The notes under the pieces were generated by a model. That model searched no databases and was not told the DNA's origin. It saw nothing but the letters and a program-made list of their open reading frames with translations. A stretch of 64,000 bases of DNA. Origin: Actinomadura sp. HBU206391 (GTDB taxonomy: Bacteria; Actinomycetota; Actinomycetes; Streptosporangiales; Streptosporangiaceae). Where the stretch lies: positions 1-64,000 of the forward strand of contig NZ_JABVEB010000012.1 of the NCBI RefSeq assembly GCF_014323665.1. The letters are read 5' to 3'. This document shows positions 59,962-64,000 of the stretch, piece after piece. Within the stretch, counting starts at the first letter, position 1. Each line of letters begins with the position of its first letter. Position numbers and translations under genes: made by a program.

Positions 59962-61605
59962 ATGACCGAATCGGAGGCGACGCACCAGGCGGTCCGGGTC
60001 TCGGCGCGGCCGGCTCGGGCGTTCGTGCTCGCGGCGGTCTTCGCGTGCGCCGCGTGCGGGCTCGTCTACGAACTGGCGCTGGTGGCGCTCGGCAGCTATC
60101 TCGTCGGCAACTCGATCACGCAGGCGTCGATCGTGCTGTCGGTGATGGTCTTCGCCATGGGCGTCGGGTCGTTGGCGGCCAAGCCGTTCCAGCGCCATGC
60201 CGTGGCGGCCTTCGCGCTGGTCGAAGGGGCCTTGGCGCTGCTGGGCGGGTTGTCGGTGCTCGGCCTGTACGCCGCCTTCGCCTGGCTGGACCTCTACACG
60301 CCCGCGCTCGTCGCCGTCGCCTTCCTCGTCGGCGGGCTCATCGGCGCCGAGATCCCGCTCCTGATGACGCTCCTGCAGCGCATCCGGCGACAGGACGCGA
60401 GCAGCGCCGTCGCTGACCTGTTCGCCGCCGACTACGTGGGTGCGCTTGTCGGCGGGCTGGCCTTCCCGTTCCTGCTCCTGCCCGCGTTCGGGCAGATCAA
60501 GGGCGCGCTGATCGTCGGCATGGTGAACGCCGTCGCCGGCATCGCCGTCGTGCTCTGGCTGTTCCGCGGGCAGGTGCGCCGTGGCGCCCGGACGGTCCTG
60601 TGGGGCGGCATGGCCGTGGTCATCGCCGTGCTGTGCGGAACGTACGTGCTGGCGGACGGCTTCGAGGCCGACGCGCGGCAGGCCCTCTACCGCGACCCGA
60701 TCGCGCTGGCAGAGCGCACGCGGTACCAGGAGATCGTCATCACCCGGGCGGTGCGGCTGTCCGGCCGCCCCGACCTGCGGCTGTTCCTCAACGGGGACCT
60801 GCAGTTCTCGTCCGTCGACGAGTACCGCTACCACGAGTCGCTGGTCCACCCGGCGCTCGCCGGGACGCGCGGCAGGGTGCTCATCCTCGGCGGTGGCGAC
60901 GGCCTGGCCCTGCGTGAGGTGCTGCGGTACCGGGACGTGCGCGCCGTGACACTGGTCGAACTCGACCCCGAGATGACCCGGCTGGCCAGGTCGTACGGCG
61001 CTCTGGCCGATCTGAACGACAATTCGCTGGGCGATCCGCGGGTGCGGGTCGTCAACGCCGATGCCTTCGGCTGGCTGCGAGCGCATCCGGGCGTGGCGGA
61101 GGTCCAGGCGGCCGCCGGAGCACGGGCCGGTGCGCGGTCCGCGCCCGGCGTGGAGGCCGCCGGTTACGACACGGTGATCGTGGACATGCCCGATCCCGAC
61201 GACGTGCCGACGGCCAAGCTCTACTCGGTCGAGTTCTACGGGCTGGTCCGCCGTCTCCTCGCGCCGGACGGCCGGATGGTGGTCCAGTCGGGCTCGCCCT
61301 TCTTCGCGCCGAAGTCGTACTGGTGCATCGAGAAGAGCATCCGGGCGGCGGGGTTCGCCACCACGCCGTACCACGTGGACGTGCCGAGCTTCGGCGACTG
61401 GGGATACGTCCTCGCCGCGGCAGGGTCCTCGCCGCCGGCGTTGCGGCTCCCGGCCGATGCCCCTTCGCTCCGCTTCCTCGACCAGAGCGTGCTCACGGCC
61501 GCCTTGGTCTTCGGCCGGGACCTGCGCCATCGCGACGTCGAGGCGAACACACTGGTCAAGCCGCGGATCATCGACTATGAGCGGCAGGAGTGGCGCGACC
61601 TCTGA
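59962..61605 (+). CDS. Membrane polyamine-synthase-like protein (SpeE domain with N-terminal helices)
   Basis: 547 residues. The first ~220 residues hold seven helices; the rest is a spermidine-synthase fold: DLRLFLNGDLQFSSVDEYRYHESLVHPAL, VLILGGGDGLALREVLRY, VELDPEMTRLARSY, YDTVIVDMPDPDDVPTAKLYSVEFY. Active-site Asp (VDMPDPDD) and the GGGDG SAM-type loop are intact. It may transfer aminopropyl groups, or it may act on another substrate at the membrane. Last gene of the DUF4178-DUF350 operon, 26 bp after DUF350. Confidence 0.87.
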   Translation: MTESEATHQAVRVSARPARAFVLAAVFACAACGLVYELALVALGSYLVGNSITQASIVLSVMVFAMGVGSLAAKPFQRHAVAAFALVEGALALLGGLSVLGLYAAFAWLDLYTPALVAVAFLVGGLIGAEIPLLMTLLQRIRRQDASSAVADLFAADYVGALVGGLAFPFLLLPAFGQIKGALIVGMVNAVAGIAVVLWLFRGQVRRGARTVLWGGMAVVIAVLCGTYVLADGFEADARQALYRDPIALAERTRYQEIVITRAVRLSGRPDLRLFLNGDLQFSSVDEYRYHESLVHPALAGTRGRVLILGGGDGLALREVLRYRDVRAVTLVELDPEMTRLARSYGALADLNDNSLGDPRVRVVNADAFGWLRAHPGVAEVQAAAGARAGARSAPGVEAAGYDTVIVDMPDPDDVPTAKLYSVEFYGLVRRLLAPDGRMVVQSGSPFFAPKSYWCIEKSIRAAGFATTPYHVDVPSFGDWGYVLAAAGSSPPALRLPADAPSLRFLDQSVLTAALVFGRDLRHRDVEANTLVKPRIIDYERQEWRDL

Positions 61606-61722
61606 CCGGACGGCGGGCCGGACACGAGTCAGGGGCGGCGGCTGAGGAACGGCGCCGGACTTGTACTGTGAACGAGGGCCAAAACTACGCAAAAGCCACC
61701 GCGAGTGCTGTAAAACAACCCT

Positions 61723-62151
61723 ATGATTCAACCCCCTGCGCCGGTGTTCGTCGATGCGACCGGACGGCGAAGACGGCTGACCCGACGCGTCGGAGTGATC
61801 TCCGCGGGCCTCCTTGCCGGGTACCTCGCTCTTGTCGGGGTAGGGCTGTTCGCCGGTGCCGACCTGCCGATGACCCCCTGGCCGGGCAACGGCGGGGGCA
61901 AGAACGGCATCGGCGCCGAACCGGGACACCAGCGGAAGAGCAAGACGCCGAGTCCGGACGCCCATTCGGGCACAGCGCCCGCGCCCACGTCTCCTGGTGT
62001 CTCACCGCCGTCTCTCACCGCGCCGCGGCAGACCGCCACCCCCGGAACCGGCCCCACGGCGACGACCAGCGCCCCTGGTAAGGCGGGGGCCCACGCGACT
62101 CCGCGCGCGGTAGGCCGTACGAAGTCCGCCAACCCGCGCAAGCCCGGATGA
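61723..62151 (+). CDS. Small membrane protein with Pro/Thr-rich tail
   Basis: 142 residues. VGVISAGLLAGYLALVGVGLFAGADLPMTPWPG is one helix; the rest is a Pro/Ser/Thr-rich outside tail ending in KSANPRKPG. It overlaps the next gene by ATGA. In related genomes such a protein accompanies the NodB-GT2 fusion gene. Promoter space of 117 bp lies upstream (TTGTACTGTGAACG near 61658). Confidence 0.72.
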   Translation: MIQPPAPVFVDATGRRRRLTRRVGVISAGLLAGYLALVGVGLFAGADLPMTPWPGNGGGKNGIGAEPGHQRKSKTPSPDAHSGTAPAPTSPGVSPPSLTAPRQTATPGTGPTATTSAPGKAGAHATPRAVGRTKSANPRKPG

Positions 62152-64000
62152 GAAGGGGAGATCCGCGCGGTCACTGGATCCTGCTGATACTGGCCGGACT
62201 CACCCTCGCCGCGGCATTGATCTTGAACGGACTCGCGCATGGTGCGATCGGCGAAGGTCCTAAGGACACGGTGAAAGGCACGGGGCGCCCACCCGCGGCC
62301 GTGGCGAACGGCGGCCCCGTCCTCAACCTGACGGGCAGCGCGCCGCAGAGCGCCGGCGCCAGACCCGGGAAGATCGCGCTCACCTTCGACGACGGACCGG
62401 ACCCGAAATGGACGCCGCAGCTGCTCGACGTCCTGCGCCGCCACAACGCCAAGGCGACCTTCTTCGTGGTCGGCGCGCACGTGGCGGAGCATCCGGGGCT
62501 CACTCGCAGAGTGCGACGGGAGGGGCACGAGCTCGGGGTCCATACCTACACGCACATCGACATGGCGTCCGCCGCGGAATGGCGCCAACGAGTGGAGCTC
62601 GATCTGACCCAGCGCGTTCTGGCCGGGACGATCGGCGTCCACACCCGGCTCATGCGCATGCCCTACTCCGCCACGCCGGCCGCCATGACCGGCTCTCAAT
62701 GGCAGGCCGCGCAACAGATCGGCGGGCAGGGCTATCTCGTCGTCCTCGCGGACAGGGACACGGAGGACTGGAGACGGCCCGGCACTGACGCCATCGTGGC
62801 GGCGGCCACTGACGGTCCCCGAGGCCGCGGCGCCGTCGTGATGCTGCATGACTCGGGTGGAGACCGCACCCAGACGGTCGCGGCCGTCGACCGTCTGCTC
62901 ACCCTCTACTCGAAGCGCGGTTACCAGTTCACGACGCTGACCGAGGCGCTCGGGAGTCCGGCGGCGGAGATCCGGGCGTCGGCCCCCGAGCGGGTGATCG
63001 GTAATGCCCTCGTGACCGCTCAGTGGGCGTCCAGCCGACTGGTCGGGGCGTTGACCTTCCTGTTCGGGATCGCCGCCGTCCTGACGGCGCTCCGGCTGGC
63101 GACGCTGCTGTGGCTGGCGCGTGCGCACGTACGGCAGATGCGACGCAGGCGTCGGAGGCAGAAGCGCGGGTGGGCCCGACTGGCCCCGCCCCCGGTCTCG
63201 GTGATCGTGCCCGCCTACAACGAGGAGGCGGGCATCGAGGCGACCGTACGGTCGCTGCTCGATACCGACTACCCGGCGCCGATGGAGATCATCGTCGTGG
63301 ACGACGGTTCGACCGACCAGACGGCCTGGATCGTCGACAACCTGCGGCTGTCGAACGTACGTCTGATCTGCCAGGACAACGGCGGCAAGCCGTCGGCGCT
63401 CAACACCGGCATCGCGAACGCCCGCTACGACGTGCTCGTCCTCGTGGACGGTGACACCGTCTTCCAGCGCGACACGATCGGCAATCTCGTAAGGCCGCTC
63501 GCCAACGCCAGGGTCGGGGCGGTGAGCGGCAACACCAAGGTCGCCAACCGGGGCCGGATCCTCGGCCGATGGCAGCACATCGAGTACGTCATCGGCTTCA
63601 ATCTGGACCGGCGAATGTTCGACGTGCTGCAGTGCATGCCCACCGTTCCGGGGGCGATCGGGGCGTTCCGCCGTGAGGCCCTGATGTCCGTGGGCGGGGT
63701 CAGCAACGACACCCTGGCCGAGGACACCGACCTGACGATGGCGATCTGCCGGGCCGGCTGGCGGGTGGAGTACGAGGAGTCGGCACTCGCCTGGACGGAG
63801 GCGCCTTCGTCGGTGCGGCAGCTGTGGCGGCAGCGCTACCGCTGGTGCTACGGCACGCTCCAGGCGATGTGGAAGCACAGGCGTTCGGTCGTCGAGCGCG
63901 GCCCGTTCGGGCGCCGTTGCCTCTCCTACCTCGTCGTCTTCCAGGTGGCCCTGCCGCTGTTCGCCCCGGCCGTGGACGTGTTCGCGCTGTACGGCCTGGT
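62148..64000 (+). CDS. Bifunctional polysaccharide deacetylase-glycosyltransferase (GT2), partial
   Basis: At least 617 residues; the gene runs off the right edge. ATG overlaps the previous stop (ATGA). One helix near residue 10 (WILLILAGLTLAAALIL) is followed by a NodB domain: LTFDDGPDPKWTPQ, AKATFFVVG, HELGVHTYTH, MLHDSGGD. A second helix (LTFLFGIAAVLTALRLATLLWL) leads to a GT2 domain: VSVIVPAYNEEAGIEATV, IIVVDDGSTD, LVDGDT, LAEDTD and QRYRWCYG, the ED and QxxRW marks of processive synthases such as hyaluronan synthase. It probably makes and deacetylates an amino-sugar polymer at the membrane. Confidence 0.9.
   Translation, partial: MRRGDPRGHWILLILAGLTLAAALILNGLAHGAIGEGPKDTVKGTGRPPAAVANGGPVLNLTGSAPQSAGARPGKIALTFDDGPDPKWTPQLLDVLRRHNAKATFFVVGAHVAEHPGLTRRVRREGHELGVHTYTHIDMASAAEWRQRVELDLTQRVLAGTIGVHTRLMRMPYSATPAAMTGSQWQAAQQIGGQGYLVVLADRDTEDWRRPGTDAIVAAATDGPRGRGAVVMLHDSGGDRTQTVAAVDRLLTLYSKRGYQFTTLTEALGSPAAEIRASAPERVIGNALVTAQWASSRLVGALTFLFGIAAVLTALRLATLLWLARAHVRQMRRRRRRQKRGWARLAPPPVSVIVPAYNEEAGIEATVRSLLDTDYPAPMEIIVVDDGSTDQTAWIVDNLRLSNVRLICQDNGGKPSALNTGIANARYDVLVLVDGDTVFQRDTIGNLVRPLANARVGAVSGNTKVANRGRILGRWQHIEYVIGFNLDRRMFDVLQCMPTVPGAIGAFRREALMSVGGVSNDTLAEDTDLTMAICRAGWRVEYEESALAWTEAPSSVRQLWRQRYRWCYGTLQAMWKHRRSVVERGPFGRRCLSYLVVFQVALPLFAPAVDVFALYGL

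Noticed and set aside
59698-61965. 755-codon open frame on the minus strand
   Set aside because: Antisense to the spermidine-synthase-like gene, with a random-looking charged product.
61728-63878. 716-codon open frame on the minus strand
   Set aside because: Antisense to the NodB-GT2 gene, whose motifs are beyond doubt.

Overview
High-GC actinomycete chromosome, most like the Streptosporangiaceae/Streptosporangiales. This rests on strong third-position GC, frequent GTG starts, a mycothiol deacetylase (MshB), a mycobacterial-type Sdh1 complex, an ECF42 sigma factor with a DGPF protein, and many DUF families typical of actinomycetes. No rRNA, tRNA or CRISPR array was seen.

Region A (1-9.8 kb). 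Two leftward membrane proteins of glycosyltransferase-C type are followed by rightward genes for exported or surface proteins: an NlpC/P60 protein with a TadG-like anchor, two large paralogues with a Flp-pilin-like N-terminus and a GWVPW..C tail, and a duplicated 'lipoprotein + small membrane protein' gene pair. Intergenic spaces here carry clusters of GGGCC/GGGCCC, including nine GGGCCC hexamers within 166 bp.

Region B (10-19.3 kb). The Sdh1-type succinate dehydrogenase operon (membrane, flavoprotein, Fe-S) is followed by further pilin-leader proteins: an HExxH zincin, a PI3/4-kinase-like protein and a calpain-like protease. A frameshifted duplicate of the last 112 bp of sdhB lies 3.9 kb downstream of the true sdhB end. 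The block between the two ends therefore looks as if it entered by recombination in the 3' end of sdhB.

Region C (19.5-29.4 kb). ECF42/DGPF genes with a matching promoter and a DHFR-fold protein come first. A three-gene recombinase element follows (active tyrosine recombinase, XRE regulator, and a frameshifted zinc-finger integrase-like gene). A second calpain-like pilin-leader protein, a lipoprotein and an unrecognised four-repeat protein close the region.

Region D (29.4-64 kb) is mostly ordinary chromosome. It holds a second succinate dehydrogenase/fumarate reductase operon with a divergent LysR gene, an asymmetric heterodimeric ABC exporter, LMW phosphatase, S9 peptidase, Ser/Thr kinase, mshB, rocD with a divergent Lrp gene, and an RraA-like protein. 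A small secreted NlpC/P60/PKD-like/lipoprotein group, an LLM oxidoreductase, a minimal CysRS-like protein, a methyltransferase, enoyl-CoA hydratase and a DUF222-HNH protein follow. Then come fdxA-dapC and a tightly coupled operon (DUF4178-DUF2617-miniORF-DUF4247-miniORF-miniORF-DUF350-spermidine-synthase-like). The window ends inside a NodB deacetylase-GT2 fusion.

The most notable feature is the set of six proteins (4.2-26.7 kb) that share a class III (Flp) prepilin-like leader, one membrane helix and a following Cys motif, but carry different C-terminal modules: two calpains, a lipid/protein-kinase-like domain, a zincin and two unknowns. Most are preceded by the GGGCC motif. I infer a leader-sharing effector system; no Tad secretion genes or prepilin peptidase lie in the window.
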